Origin: Nissolia schottii
Taxonomy: Eukaryota; Streptophyta; Magnoliopsida; Fabales; Fabaceae
Direction: 5' to 3'
Assembly (NCBI GenBank): GCA_003254905.1
Contig: QANU01077783.1
Coordinates: 72,314 to 136,313, forward strand
DNA: 64,000 nucleotides
Part shown: piece by piece, positions 36,226-47,749 of the stretch
Layout: each line of letters starts with the position of its first letter
Position numbering within the stretch: the stretch's first letter is position 1
The notes under the pieces: generated by a model
What the model saw: the letters and a program-made list of their open reading frames with translations, nothing else
Databases searched by the model: none
Told to the model about the DNA's origin: nothing
Program-made: the position numbers and the translations under genes

Positions 36226-37724
36226 TGATGAAAGCCAAATAGCACTTCCTCTAATCTTGACACAGTTTGGTTCTGTCACAACCGTGCCAATTTCAGAGGA
36301 AGCCTATTGTTTGTACTCTGCGTTGCTCAAATTAAATTTATATGTATATCCTACTTTACGACTTTTAGATCCACAAGGGATCCAATTGCAGTATAGTCGG
36401 GTATAGTCGAACCACAGAGAGTTGCAAAATTACCATTCTTGAGTTCGTTAATTAAACAATGAAGTGAAGGATTTGATAATTTGTTTATAATTAAAATATG
36501 TAAATAAACAACATGAAAAGTAAATAGGAAACAAATCAGAGGTAGTTCCGGAGCTTGTTGGGAATTTTAATCACATCATAGTTTCATGCATCTAGTTACT
36601 TATTACATAGAACTATCACTTGATTGCTCGCCACCAGTTCTTAACTTATCATCACTTTCGCGCATGACAAGATCACAGGCTTCCCTTGTTAAACTGTCAC
36701 TTTCACGCACAAGCTTAACAAAGTACGCCAGCATTAATCCAGATGTTTAAAATGGCAAACCTTTATTCCAGTTACGGCAACAAGATTAGATGAAATGGTT
36801 TAGATCAAACTCTAATAGTTGTAACTTTCGTTCACAACGTTCAAGTCTAGAATCTAGTTAAGCATAATGATATTGATCTTAACTTGGTTATGATTTAATT
36901 AGCATAACTATCGTTATACAATTAAATCCCAAATTAAGAATCAAAGCATTAAACAAAGACTAGCATTAAGTGTAAAACCATTCAAGCAAATCATAAGAAA
37001 AGGATAGATTCATATGTAATAGTTACATGGATACAAGCAAACTACAATAATGACCAAAATCCCAACAAAAATAGGATTAGGAATCCATCTTACAAAAGTA
37101 TCTCGGAGGCAAGGTTTAGGCACTTACCATGACACGTACTCACACTATCATGGCCGTGGCTTCGCCGAGCTTCCTCGATCTCCGGCTCCTTCACAAGCCT
37201 CGTCTTTGTTCCTAACCTAACCTAAACTAAACTAAGCTTTAAAGTGCAAAGAAAATGTGGAAGAATGGTGTTTTTGGGGGTGGGAAGAGATGGGTAAAGG
37301 ATGATTTGAGCTACAGGGGTGCCTTCCTATTTATAGGCAAAACTTCAGCCGCCAGACACGCTGGGCGTGCGCCAGGCGCGCGCTAGGCGTGGTTGGTGAG
37401 CACGCCTGGCGTGGTTGGTGAGATTGATGGCGGCTTGGTCTTCTGTGGCGGCTGACGTTAGGTGGGGGCGCCTGGCGCGTGCCTGGCGTGCGCCTGACTT
37501 GTGAGCTTGACGTGTTGTCCCTGGTCCATATACTTTTTCTCGCCTCGCTGTCCTTTTGCGCCATTTTTTAGGGATTATTCTTCAATAAATTATGCTTGCA
37601 TCCATCTTTCAAAATATATTTAAAAACCTACAAAAATGGGGAATTCATTAGATAATTCATTAAAAACACAAGTGAATAAGTGTCTTTTTAGTAGTCAGAA
37701 AGTGTATAAATTGGACACTTAACA
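36226..37724 (-). repeat. R6 5' LTR (right copy)
   Basis: Minus-strand start TGTTAAGTGTCC, end GGCTTTCATCA. TATA box as TATTTATA at 37328-37335. CGCYNRGCG sites directly upstream of it in element sense: 37359, 37370, 37381 and 37403. Confidence 0.92.
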
Positions 37725-37812
37725 TGAGGCCAGCTAAGAGCCAGCTGCTATAGTGGGTGAGCCGTCGGGAATCTGTCAGAGGATAAGCCACTTGCAAGCC
37801 TTTCAGAGAGAG

Positions 37813-37886
37813 CGCTTAGCGATAAAGTACACCCCACTCAGCGAATAATCATTACTCGCTGAGCGGTTGTACCCCTACGCTGAGCG
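37813..37886. repeat. promoter-proximal CGCTGAGCG array of the R5 5' LTR
   Basis: Sites at 37813 (CGCTTAGCG), 37835 (CACTCAGCG), 37857 and 37878; intervals 22, 22 and 21. The TATA box TATAAATA follows at 37906. Confidence 0.88.
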
Positions 37887-38992
37887 AAGGAGCCAGTCCG
37901 AGGCCTATAAATAGAGGGCTCCTCCTGCAAGCTAAATCTATCCTTGGCATCCATTTTCACTTCCTCCATTCCACTACATTCACTCCATATTTTAGCTAAG
38001 TTAGGTTAGAGAGGTAGCTAGGGTTTAGAAGAATTCCTATAAGGAATTGCTGCCGAAATTGCTACGATTGGAGTCGTGGTGGACATGTGGAGACAATTCA
38101 CCACTCCTCTTCAATCAGCATTTGTTCTAAATCCTAGTAAGCTTGTATTCTATCTATGACTATGGATAGCTAAACTTTTGTTGTTGGGATTTGATATGCT
38201 TTGTTTCTTAAATGTATCCCTCTTGAACTTATGTTTATGATCTTATGAATGTCTTATGATTTTAATGATTGATCTCATGCTTAATGCTAAGCTTTGTTAG
38301 TACTTTGATTCTTAGTTTGAGACTTGCTTGTATGGACGGAAGTTATGCTAGTTAAATTATAACCAAGCTAAGAATAAAGGTGCTATGTGAAGTTTTTGAT
38401 TCCATGCTTAAAGATTGTGAACGGAAGTTACAATTGAGTAAGCTTGATTTAGATCAACTCATTTAGTTCTTGATTGCCATAACTGGAACTAAGGACTAAT
38501 CGCTTTAACACCCGCATTAACGTCAAGATACTTTGTTAAGTTTGTGCAAGATGTTTGACAATTTAATAAAGGAACTTGTGATCTTAACATGCTTGAGAAA
38601 AGATGATTAAGTTAAGAACTGGTGGCGATAAAATCAAAAGACTCATAGACCATATTCATGAGGTTAATGGTTTCATTTAGAAACATTGTCACTAAAAATC
38701 CCAACACCTTTCTTGCCTTGCTTAAACCTAATACCGCTGTTGTTTTATATTTTACTTTTCTTACTTTGTTTACAATTTGTCCTTCCTTAATTTAAGCAAC
38801 ACAAAACTAATCACTTCCTTCAAGCTTAAAGTAATTCATTCAAGACGGTCATTTTATAAACTGCAATCCCTGAGGAAACGATTATACCCGACTATACTGC
38901 AATTGGATCCCTTGAGGGTCTGAAAGCTGTAGAAAGGATATATTAAATACACACGAAAGCAAACCCATTGCAGAAAGCTTTCAACAAAATTT

Positions 38993-39010
38993 TGGCGCCG
39001 TTGCCGGGGA
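38993..39010 (+). other. R5 primer binding site (tRNA-Asp)
   Basis: TGGCGCCGTTGCCGGGGA, complementary to the 3' end of plant tRNA-Asp, starts six bases after the LTR end. tRNA-Asp priming is typical of Athila-type elements. Confidence 0.92.
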
Positions 39011-39132
39011 TTGTGCTATTTTAAAACATCATCTTGATTGGATCTGTTAAGCTTCTGTGAATAGTGTAATTAGTCTTATTTCTTTAATTATTCTGTTCTA
39101 AAACCTTTCTTGCTAGACTTTGTTATCTTTAT

Positions 39133-40990
39133 ATGCGAAGAAACACTCCTGCAGATCAACTTCTATTCAATCCAGAAATAGAAGCAACAGCCAGGAGAAA
39201 TCGAAGCAAAACAAGGAGAGCTCAAGCCCTCGTCAGAACGGTTGAGGAACAGGAATCCTCTTCATCTTCAACTTCTTCTTCTTCTGAACAAGACACGATG
39301 TCGGAAACCGGAGGTGGCACTGTTGGAACTGGACAAAGCCAAGGCTTTGTCAATTTTACACCATGAAATATAATTCGCATGGGGAGAACTACAGGAATGC
39401 AATGAGTACCACAATTACAACCAGGTTTGGTCCAATTAATGCACGCTAACCCTTTTGCAGGATTAGACCATGAAGACCCGTATGCTCATCTCACAAAATT
39501 CTATGAGCTGTGTGGAACTGCTGCAATGACAGAAGCAGATGAGGAAGCTATCTTCCTTAGACTGTTTCCTCAGACTGTTTCCGTTAACCCTGATAGGGAA
39601 GGCGAAAGAATGGTTGCTAAACCAACCTCAAGCTGTTCTCTCCAACTGGGATCAACTAGAAGAGTGATTCTGCACCAGGTACTTCTCTCAATCAAAGTTT
39701 ATGGACTTAAAAACGGCTATCTCTACCTTTGTGCAGGCACCAAACGAGAGCTTATGCGAAGCATGGGAGAGGTACAAGTCAATGCTAAGATGATGCCCAA
39801 ACCATGGATTTGATGCTAGAACGCAAATCCACATTTTTAGAAATGGCTTGCAACAACAGCATAAACTCATGCTGGATGCAGCAGCTGGTGGACAGATAAT
39901 GTCCAAGACACCAGACGAAGCCATCACTATCATTGAATCCATCGCGCTGACAGATCAGCAAGGGCAGTATAACCGGAGCCCAGCAAGTAAAGGAGGTATG
40001 TTGGAGCTGGGCACTAACGACGCTATCTTGGCCCAAAACAGACAGCTGCAACAATAACTGGATGATGTAAAGAAAACTTTAAGCGAGTTGCCTAAGCAGT
40101 TGAAAGAAAGCCAGTCATCTAAAAGACACCAAGTATTTCAATGTGAACTTTGTCTTGGTGATCACCCCACTGGATTTTGTGAAAACAGGGAAGAAGAGAT
40201 GCAGTACGTCAACAATTAAGAAAGGCCATATCAACAGTATCCAAGGAATCAAAATCAAAACTACCAACCTTGGAGGCAAGAGGCAGGCCCGTCTAACAGA
40301 GCACCGCTACCCTACCAGAATCAACAATTCCAACCACCGCACCAGTTTCCAACTCAACAACAAAACCAACAGCAACCTAATTCCAAGCTGGAGGACACCT
40401 TGACGCAGTTTATGCAAATGTCCATGGCAAACCAGAAGAACACTGACGCCTCTATCAGAAACTTGGAGGTACAGATGGGGCAACTGGCCAAGGATGTTGC
40501 AGAACTTAAAAAGGAATGATTTTCTGCCAATACCGAGCCTAATCCGAAGGAGTCGTGCAAGGCAGTCATGACTCGTAGTGGCAGACAGACCAAGCCTTTG
40601 GTTGTTGAGAAAAATACTGAAAAAAATAAAGGAGAAGTTGAAAAAGAAAAAGAAAAAGAAGTAGAAGAAAGAAAAGAAAAAGAAGTGGAAGAAGAGGAGA
40701 AAGAACAAAATAAGAAACAAATTGTAAATAAAGAAAAAGAAAAAGAAAAAAGAGTTAGTGCAGAAGATAAGGGAAAAAAGGATAAAGAAAAAGAAATAAC
40801 GAAGCCACTCCCATACCCGCCAAATCCAACAAAGGCGGACAAGGAAAGGCAATTTGCTCGATTCATGGACGTGTTCAAATGCCTACAAATCAACATCCCA
40901 TTTGCTGAAGCTCTGGAGCAAATACCATCCTATGCAAAGTTCATGAAAGAGCTGCTATCCAAGAAAGGAGGTACAATGATGAGGAAGTAG
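39133..40990 (+). pseudogene. R5 gag (Athila-type), several stops and frameshifts
   Basis: Capsid/nucleocapsid protein. The frame starts at ATG 39133, then a Ser-rich acidic stretch and FVNFTP. It is broken by TGA at 39364 and again before 39427, continues through ANPFAGLDHEDPYAHLTKFYELCG, and shifts frame near 39570-39830. The next part (39848 on) includes LDAAAGGQIMSKTPDEAI, a zinc knuckle CELCLGDHPTGFC (CX2CX3HX4C) at about 40143-40181, stops at 40057 and 40218, and a Gln/Pro-rich tail. After another stop near 40519 an open segment (40568-40990) has a long Lys/Glu-rich charged stretch and then the Athila gag-protease border motif [26 protein letters not shown]. Domain order matches R6 gag. 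Confidence 0.85.
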
Positions 40991-41112
40991 TACAGTTAGG
41001 AGTAAACTGCAGTTCCATCATTCAAAATTATATTCCCAAGAAAGGAGGTATAACTGTAACTAAAAATGATAATGATGAACTAATCCTAACTAGGACTGTT
41101 ACTAGTTGGAGA

Positions 41113-43611
41113 ATGTGTATAGATTACAGAAAACTTAACAGTGCTACTAGAAAAGACCATTTTCCACTACTGTTTATGGATCAAATGCTGGAGAGATTAT
41201 CAGGCCAAGCATACTACTGCTTCTTAAATGGATACTCTGGCTACAATCAGATAACGGTGGACCCAAAAGATCAAGAAAAGACAGCTTTTACATGCCCATT
41301 CGGTATTTTTGCCCACAGAAAAATGCCTTTTGGGTTATGTAACGCTCCTGCCACATTTCAAAGATGCATGTTCGCAATATTTGTGGATATGGTGGAGAAA
41401 ATCATTGAAGTCTTCATGGATGACTTTTCCGTGTTTGGATCCTCATTTGATAACTGCTTGACAACTCTCAACACCGTACTAAAACGATGTGTCGAAACCA
41501 ACGTGGTCCTAAACTGGGAAAAATGTCATTTCATGGTAACAGAAGGTATTGTACTGGGCCACAAAATTTTAAAGAAAGGGATCAAAGTGGATAAGGCAAA
41601 GCTTGATGTCATTAAAAAACTGCCACCTCTAACCAATGTAAAAGGAATCAGAAGTTTTCTTGGCCATGCAGGTTTTTACCGGAGATTCATCAAGGACTTC
41701 TCCAAGATCGCCAAGCCACTCACCAACCTTTTGAATAAGGATACTCCCTTTATTTTTGATAATGAATGTTTAACTGCTTTTGAGAAATTAAAATCTAGTT
41801 TGACCTCTGCTCCCATAATCATAGCACTTGATTGGAATCTGGATTTTGAACTAATGTGTGATGCTAGCGATTATGCTGTAGGGGCAGTCTTGGGTCAACG
41901 GAAAGACAAAATATTCCATACTATACACTGTGATAGTAAAGTTTTAAATGAGGCGCAAATTAATTATGCCACAACAGAAAAAGAATTACTAGCTATAGTG
42001 TGTGCTTTGGAAAAGTTTAGAAGCTACTTGATAGGATCAAAAGTAGTAATATACACTGATCACGCTGCTATCAAGTACTTTCTAACAAAACCTGATAGTA
42101 AACCTCGACTGATTCGTTGGATACTTCTCTTGCAGGAATTTAATCTGGAGATCAAAGACAAGAGTGGGAGAGAAAACTTGGTAGCAGATCATTTATCCAG
42201 ATTAAATAATCTGGAGGTAACTATCAAAGAGGAAGAAGTCGCGGAAGAATTTCTTGATGAGAAGTTGTTTCTCATGAAGGAAAGTCCATGGTTTGCTGGC
42301 ATGGCTAATTATAAAGCGGCTGGAGTAATCCCTGATGATCTGAACTATCATCATCAGAAGAAGTTTCTTAGAGATGCCACTTATTTTGTGTGGGATGACC
42401 CATACCTTTTCAAGATCGGAGTAGATGGTTTGTTACGAAGATACGTAGCAAATGAAGAGGCCAATAGCATTCTCTGGTACTGCCATAATTCTTCTTGTGG
42501 AGGACAATATAATGGGGAAAGGACAGCTGCTAAAGTCCTCCAGGCAGGTTTTTATTGGCCAACTTTATTTAAGGATGCCTACACGCATGTAAAAAACTGT
42601 GATGCATGCCAAAGAACAGGTGGAGTAGGCAGAAGAAATGAAATGCCTCTCCAGAACATCATTGAGGTTGAGATCTTTGATTGCCGGGGAATGGACTTTA
42701 TGGGACCATTTCCATCATCATTTGGGAATGAGTATATTTTAGTCGCTGTTGAATATGTCTCTAAATGGGTGGAAGCTTTGGCAACTCCCAAAGCTAATGG
42801 AAGAACAGTGATAAAATTCTTGAAAAAGAACATATTCACTCGATTTGGTACACCACGAGTACTAATCAGGAATGGTGGCACCCACTTTGTTAATGCTCAA
42901 CTAGTCAAGGCATTAGAACATTATGGGGTAAGACATAAGGTGGCATCACCCTATCATCCCCAGACTAATGGTCAAGCTGAGGTTTCTAACCGAGATCTCA
43001 AGAGAATCCTTGAAAAGACAGTTTCAAGCTCAAGAAAGGATTGGTCTCTCAAGCTTGATGATGCTCTATGGGCTTACAGAACCGCATATAAAGCGCCGAT
43101 AGGACTAACTCCTTTCCAGCTGGTCTATGGCAAATCATGCCATTTGCCAGTCGAATTGGAGCATAAGGCCTATTGGGCTTTAAAATTTCTTAACTTTGAT
43201 CTAGTCTGTGCAGGTGAAAAAAGAAAGACCCAGCTACACCAGCTACACCAACTAGAAGAATTGAGGTTGCAAGCGTATAACTCAAACAAGCTCTACAAGG
43301 AAAGGATCAAGAGGTACCATGACCAATCAGTTGTGAAACGAGATTTCCATCCGAAACAGAAGGTGTTGTTGTTCAATTCTAGGTTAAGATTGTTACCTGG
43401 AAAACTACGAATGAGATGGTCCGGTCCTTTTGAAATCAAGGAGGTACGACCTTATGGAGCTATGGAGCTGTGGGATACAGACAGGAACTCAACTTGGGTA
43501 GTAAGTGGACAGAGATTAAAGTCGTATCAAGAGATGATGCAAGAGGCCAACAAACTAAGGTGGCATATCTGGACGATCCGAAATGAAAATGAACAGGCGT
43601 CAAGCTGGTGA
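41113..43611 (+). CDS. R5 pol: reverse transcriptase, RNase H, integrase; protease deleted
   Basis: Open frame of 832 codons; the frame is open upstream to about 40971, so the ATG at 41113 is arbitrary. The upstream part (NCSSIIQN then [13 protein letters not shown]) shows that protease was lost by a deletion near 41027. [11 protein letters not shown] at the start and catalytic FMDD at 41413-41424. RNase [25 protein letters not shown] and [11 protein letters not shown]. Integrase: the zinc domain has its CxxC (CDACQ) but the second His is Gln (42505-42507). The core keeps the first Asp (GMDFMGPFP) and the Glu (GQAEVSNRD), but the second Asp is Asn (codon 587, AAT at 42871-42873, LIRNGG). A C-terminal GPF/Y-like region is present. 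The long open frame hides an inactive integrase. Confidence 0.93.
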   Translation: MCIDYRKLNSATRKDHFPLLFMDQMLERLSGQAYYCFLNGYSGYNQITVDPKDQEKTAFTCPFGIFAHRKMPFGLCNAPATFQRCMFAIFVDMVEKIIEVFMDDFSVFGSSFDNCLTTLNTVLKRCVETNVVLNWEKCHFMVTEGIVLGHKILKKGIKVDKAKLDVIKKLPPLTNVKGIRSFLGHAGFYRRFIKDFSKIAKPLTNLLNKDTPFIFDNECLTAFEKLKSSLTSAPIIIALDWNLDFELMCDASDYAVGAVLGQRKDKIFHTIHCDSKVLNEAQINYATTEKELLAIVCALEKFRSYLIGSKVVIYTDHAAIKYFLTKPDSKPRLIRWILLLQEFNLEIKDKSGRENLVADHLSRLNNLEVTIKEEEVAEEFLDEKLFLMKESPWFAGMANYKAAGVIPDDLNYHHQKKFLRDATYFVWDDPYLFKIGVDGLLRRYVANEEANSILWYCHNSSCGGQYNGERTAAKVLQAGFYWPTLFKDAYTHVKNCDACQRTGGVGRRNEMPLQNIIEVEIFDCRGMDFMGPFPSSFGNEYILVAVEYVSKWVEALATPKANGRTVIKFLKKNIFTRFGTPRVLIRNGGTHFVNAQLVKALEHYGVRHKVASPYHPQTNGQAEVSNRDLKRILEKTVSSSRKDWSLKLDDALWAYRTAYKAPIGLTPFQLVYGKSCHLPVELEHKAYWALKFLNFDLVCAGEKRKTQLHQLHQLEELRLQAYNSNKLYKERIKRYHDQSVVKRDFHPKQKVLLFNSRLRLLPGKLRMRWSGPFEIKEVRPYGAMELWDTDRNSTWVVSGQRLKSYQEMMQEANKLRWHIWTIRNENEQASSW

Positions 43612-43628
43612 CGTTAAAAGAGCGCTTC

Positions 43629-43644
43629 CTGGGAGGCAACCCAG
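43629..43644 (+). other. conserved hairpin just after pol (R5)
   Basis: CTGGGAGGCAACCCAG folds as a 5-bp stem with a 6-nt loop, 18 nt after the pol stop, preceded by GAGCGCTTC. The same block lies after pol in R8 (24544-24559, minus) and after the gag remnant in R6 (31181-31196, minus, one stem change). Confidence 0.7.
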
Positions 43645-44535
43645 TATTTATAAGTATTTTACATAGCTATTGTGTGTTTTAATTCTCCAAGTAAATTAAT
43701 AAATGCATGCCTAGTTAAAAAGAGGAGAATTGGAGAGGAATGTAACAAGAGACACATGGTGTGAGACACAAGAGGCCAAGAAACCAGGTACGCATTCTTT
43801 CAAACTTGTATAGGTTTCTTTAGGAAAGGAAAATTCATAATAAAGGGAGAATAGGTAAAATTAATGTTTTATGTGATCCTAAGAGCACTTTTGTACTTAA
43901 AGCCTTTAAAATAAGGATTTTGAATCTGGCATAAGTCTCTTAGGTCATATATAATTAATTGCCTCAAAAGAATTGAGCTTTTAAAGGAAACTCTAGAAAT
44001 TGACTTCTAACTTGCCTAATTAAGCTTAAAAGATACATAATAGGGCAACATTGTGGAATTCTGTGCAAAATAGCCCAATTATGCAATGTTAAGATTTGGA
44101 CAAGTTAGAAATGTCATCCCTAGGTGAACCAAACATTCCATGACCTTTGGAAAGGCCTAGAATAAAAAATGACCATAAAAAGGGCCATAATGCGTGATAA
44201 GACTTGTTTAAGGACCTAAATGAGATACACCATTTGAGAATTTGTAATTTTCCATTCTCATAGCTTGAACAATTCTAAAATGCATTACCAAAGGTGAGGA
44301 AGGTGTTGGAGTGCACTAAAACAAAGAATGGCAAAAGATGACCCCAAAAGTGCATGAAATACCTTATTTTGACATAAAACACAAAATTGAATAAATCCTC
44401 TGAAAAATGCAAAAGGAAGCAATTGAGCAAGCTTAATACACTGGGAGGAACTCAGGGAAGAAGTATAGGAATGACCAAGGCCACCCCACTTCAAACCAAT
44501 GAGAAAAAGGGTGTAAAAATTCAAATTCTGGACTG
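43645..44535 (+). other. R5 spacer between pol and accessory gene
   Basis: AT-rich, no coding frame with homology. I see nothing recognisable other than the hairpin at its start and the palindrome array at its end. Confidence 0.5.
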
Positions 44536-44539
44536 ATAT

Positions 44540-44715
44540 CACTCAGCGGACTGCTAATACCGCTAACCGATATTACCTAAAAATTAAATACGCATTTATT
44601 ATCTCAGGTACCGCTCAGCGATAACCTTGTACTCGCTCAGCGGTAGGTCCTTGAATTAAATACCGCATTAATTACCTCATTAACCGCTCAGCGAGAACAC
44701 CTTTTTCGCTCAGCG
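44540..44715 (+). promoter_or_regulatory. paired CGCTCAGCG sites upstream of the R5 accessory gene
   Basis: Three pairs: 44540/44561, 44612/44634 and 44685/44707. Sites within a pair are 21-22 bp apart and pairs repeat every 72-73 bp. A pyrimidine-rich leader (44780-44885) follows. It is the same palindrome and spacing as in the R5 LTR, placed as an internal promoter for the accessory gene. Regulatory role is inferred. Confidence 0.65.
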
Positions 44716-44885
44716 ATGTGGGACCTGAGACTTAAACTCATGGGTCTCGAACAGAACCCACACTTCAAACCCTCGAACCCTTTTCATTCTCCCTCTCCCT
44801 GCGCTCCGCGACGATTCTTCTATGCTCTCTCCCACGCGTCACCGCTCTTTCTCCCTCGTTCTCCTTCCTCGTTCTCAAGCATCAT

Positions 44886-46405
44886 GTAAGTTCCTTTTTT
44901 CTCTCTCTATATATTCATTTTCTCTCTATCTGCTTCTCTCTCTTTGTTCGAACTCTCTCTCCGAACCCTAGCAGTTTCAATTGGGAAATTTTTGGTACAG
45001 ATTCATTGCACTGTAATGAAAATTGATATGCCTGAATCTTATGAGCAACAATGTGTGTGGAATTTTTGGGTTTAAACTCTGATTTTTTTGAGGGATTTTT
45101 CGAAAACCCTAGAATTTCAAATTTGGGGGTTTTTCTTCAATGTTTGCATGCTGATTCTTGGAATGTGCTTGAGAAAATAACACCAACATTATGCCTGTTT
45201 CTGATTGAAGTTTATCTTTTTCTCTTTTGCTGTCTGTTTCTCTCTATCTGAGAATTTTGGGTTACAATTGGAAGGCTTGGTTTTTGCTAAAATGAATATG
45301 CTTCTAAATTCAAGCTGGGAATTATGAATTGAGCTTCCAAATTTTGGGGTTCCCCTGAACCTTAGCAATTAGGAATTGGAAATGTATTTTTTACTTGCAT
45401 TACCACTGGATACTATGGGAATTTAATTGTAAAAATTTTGAAACAACCAAAACCGAAACCTAAGGTTCAGAATTGTGGAATTTTCAAATTCATTCTTCCG
45501 TGCTAATTTTCGCATAACATTTGGATATTTAAATTGTGTTTTGAAAATGGGAAATGATGTTGTGCTTTGATTAGTTAGAATGCTGAATTTCCACTTCAGA
45601 TTTTACTTTTATATGCTGATAGTCCTTCCCCGATATCTCAAGTTTCCATAAGTTGACTTTTGAGTGATTGCTAAACCCTTCTGATGGTGACTTCCTATGG
45701 TTGTTTGATAAAATTTAAGGACTTTTAAATCAGAACATGTTGCTCGTAGGCTATGCTCTATTGTGTTGTGTGCTATTATCATCTGCAATATTGTGAACTT
45801 TGTGGAGAAAAATAGTTTTAGCAACCAATTACATGCTGCCTCTTTATTAGATATTGTCTAGAGTTTGGGGATACCAAGGGGCTATTTGAAACTCTCATTG
45901 CCTTAACTTGTGCACACATGCTGTTTTGGCATTAATATTGTCCTTAATTTTTGAATTCTCATTGCCCGCAATTAAGGATTCTGAAATTTTTGCTTGGTAT
46001 GACTTGGTGTTTGCTGTTTTGTCTCTCTAAGAGATGGAATTGAAAGAATTGTCACAAGTGGTTTTGATTGAATGGATATACAGCGTCTCTCTGTTTGCTC
46101 GCTTTTTTGAAAATAACCTAAATTGACCTAGGAGAGATGTTCAGGTCCTCACATTCGAATTGGGTAAGTTATAGTGTCATATGCTGTAAGATGACAATTT
46201 TAGCTGCACCATCAATGTGTTATTTTATGGATAAGTCTCATTGTTTGTTCACTAATGTGGTAAGTCCCAATTATGTATTGGATAAATATTGGAAGTAATG
46301 AGGTTATGAGGACTTGTACCTAAATATTTTGGGTTTGATAATAGAACATGCTGCTTTCATTCTAAACCATTTTTATCTAACTCCTGGTATTCAATTCTTT
46401 TCAAG
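44886..46405 (+). other. probable 5' intron of the R5 accessory gene
   Basis: A donor-like GTAAGT at 44886 overlaps CATCATG, and an acceptor-like TTCTTTTCAAG ends at 46405, directly before the accessory reading frame. The interval is T-rich without long ORFs. The ATG ending at the donor is in register with the second exon only if it is kept whole; as sequenced, its G is also the first base of the donor. Confidence 0.45.
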
Positions 46406-47747
46406 CCTCGCATCAAACAACGAGCCAAAAAGGTCCGCACCACTGAGGCTGAGCCCTCTCAGCCTTATGACCAGCAGAGGTTTATTTCTACTGCAGCTGA
46501 GGCTTTGTACTGCAAACTTCAGGACCAGACCATCCTACCTGAGCGGCTGCTAAATCTATCGGAGGACCAATTTCCCGAGTTTCGCAATGAGCTCATCCGA
46601 TGCCATTAGGAGATTGTGGCTGAACCCCGCAAGTATTACCATGCTGACATTGTGCGGGAGTTCTATGCTAATGCGTGCTCCTCCGTCGAGGCATTAGCCG
46701 GCCGCTACTCAGTCGTGCGAGGCAGACATGTCCCATTCGATCGTGCGACGATTCTTGGGAGAGCCTGGCGATGATACGGAGCCTTGCCAGTACCAGTTAC
46801 AGATGGATGATGATGCATTTGACGACGATGAAGTGAGACGAGCCCTCATCTTACCTGGCATTCTTCTCGGGGCGGTTGGTGGCACCATGAAGCGGTTTTG
46901 CATGTGGCGTCTAGCGGTGATTTAGAAATCGTTCCTTCTTTGGAACGTGTGTCCAAATCCCCACATTTTCGATCTTCCGGCATATAAGTGCTGCCTATTA
47001 TGGACGATCCTCCAGGGTTACCATGTAGACGTCGCTCATCTGATGTCCTATTATATCGCCGAGCCTGTAGAGAAAAAGGCGACTACTATGGTCCTTCCAG
47101 TCCTCATTACTACCTTGTGCCTATCCTCAGGAGCCTTTGGGATGAAGGACACATAGCCAGAGATAGAGCTTAAGGAGTTCAACGCGGTGTATATTAATAC
47201 ACACTGCGTTGAACGACCCTTGGGCTTCGCCCTTTAGAAGCTTCACATTCAGCCTACTCCACAGGATGAGGAGGTACCGGAGACGCCCGCTTCACCATAT
47301 CCTGAGCCACTGGTTTCCTAGCCTCCAGCACCACCAGCAGCCGATTCCACTGCCATCATCCTCCAGTGATTGGATTTGATTGACCAGCGACAGTAGGCTT
47401 GCTTCTCAGCCCTCACGGACTTCTATCAGATTATGAGCGCCCAGCCAGGGTTTGTGGGGCCACGTGCAGAGTCTTTCGCTCGCCGACACCCATGGCTGGA
47501 GGGGGGAGCTTCTCATGGAGCATCTCGCCCCAGAGCCTCTCAGGCTGGAGCCTCTCATGGAGCATCTCACGCCAGAGCATCTCATGATGGAGCCTCTCAG
47601 GCTGGAGCATTGCATGCCGGGACATATCACACAACAGCGGCATCAGGAGGCACTGCGATCTTGGAGATAGATGCCATGGAGGTAGAGTCACAACATAGGG
47701 GTGTAGGAGATGCACATTCTGGGGACACGGTGCCCAATGATTTCTGA
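46406..47747 (+). pseudogene. R5 sense gene for a putative plant transposon protein (decayed)
   Basis: Lies between pol and the 3' LTR, where other Athila-type elements may carry an env-like ORF. From 46406 the frame gives a basic KQRAKK segment, QQRFISTAAEALY and ILPERLL, a TAG near 46606, then the hallmark YYHADIVREFYANA followed by VVRGRHVPFDRATILG. A frameshift near 46750 moves to GEPGDDTEPCQYQLQ and DDDEVRRALILPG. After a TAG at 46923 it continues with GYHVDVAHLMSYYIAEP and VLPVLITTLCLSSG. The C-terminal part (47160-47747) is a low-complexity tail of GASHGAS-like repeats. Same family as the R4 antisense gene but clearly diverged. Function unknown; not a recognisable transposase or envelope protein. 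Confidence 0.75.
47500..47625 (+). repeat. GGAGCMTCTCA coding tandem repeat
   Basis: Short units of about 15 bp (GGAGCCTCTCA/GGAGCATCTCA with spacers) in the C-terminal tail of the R5 accessory gene. They encode repeated Gly-Ala-Ser-His. Confidence 0.6.
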
Positions 47748-47749
47748 GC

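Larger units (their letters stand above)
20282..37724 (-). mobile_element. R6: Athila-like gag-only element, minus orientation
   Basis: Left LTR is 20282-20890 plus 28377-29281 (about 1514 bp after removing R7); right LTR is 36226-37724 (1499 bp). An exact TSD TGAGG lies at 20277-20281 and 37725-37729, and removing the element rejoins R5's LTR perfectly. On the minus strand the order is 5' LTR, tRNA-Asp primer site, gag, then straight to the post-pol hairpin and 3' non-coding region, so protease, RT, RNase H and integrase are absent. R9 interrupts gag. The LTRs look nearly identical where compared, so insertion was recent on the scale of this stack. Confidence 0.92.

Noticed and set aside
40307-40896. 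180-codon Phe/Ser-rich minus-strand ORFs
   Set aside because: Antisense shadows of the Lys/Glu-rich stretch of R5 gag.
46406-47747. Accessory ORF of R5 as a retroviral-type envelope gene
   Set aside because: The position fits, but no signal peptide or transmembrane segment is visible and the conserved motifs (VREFYANA, VDVAHLM) match the putative plant transposon protein family.
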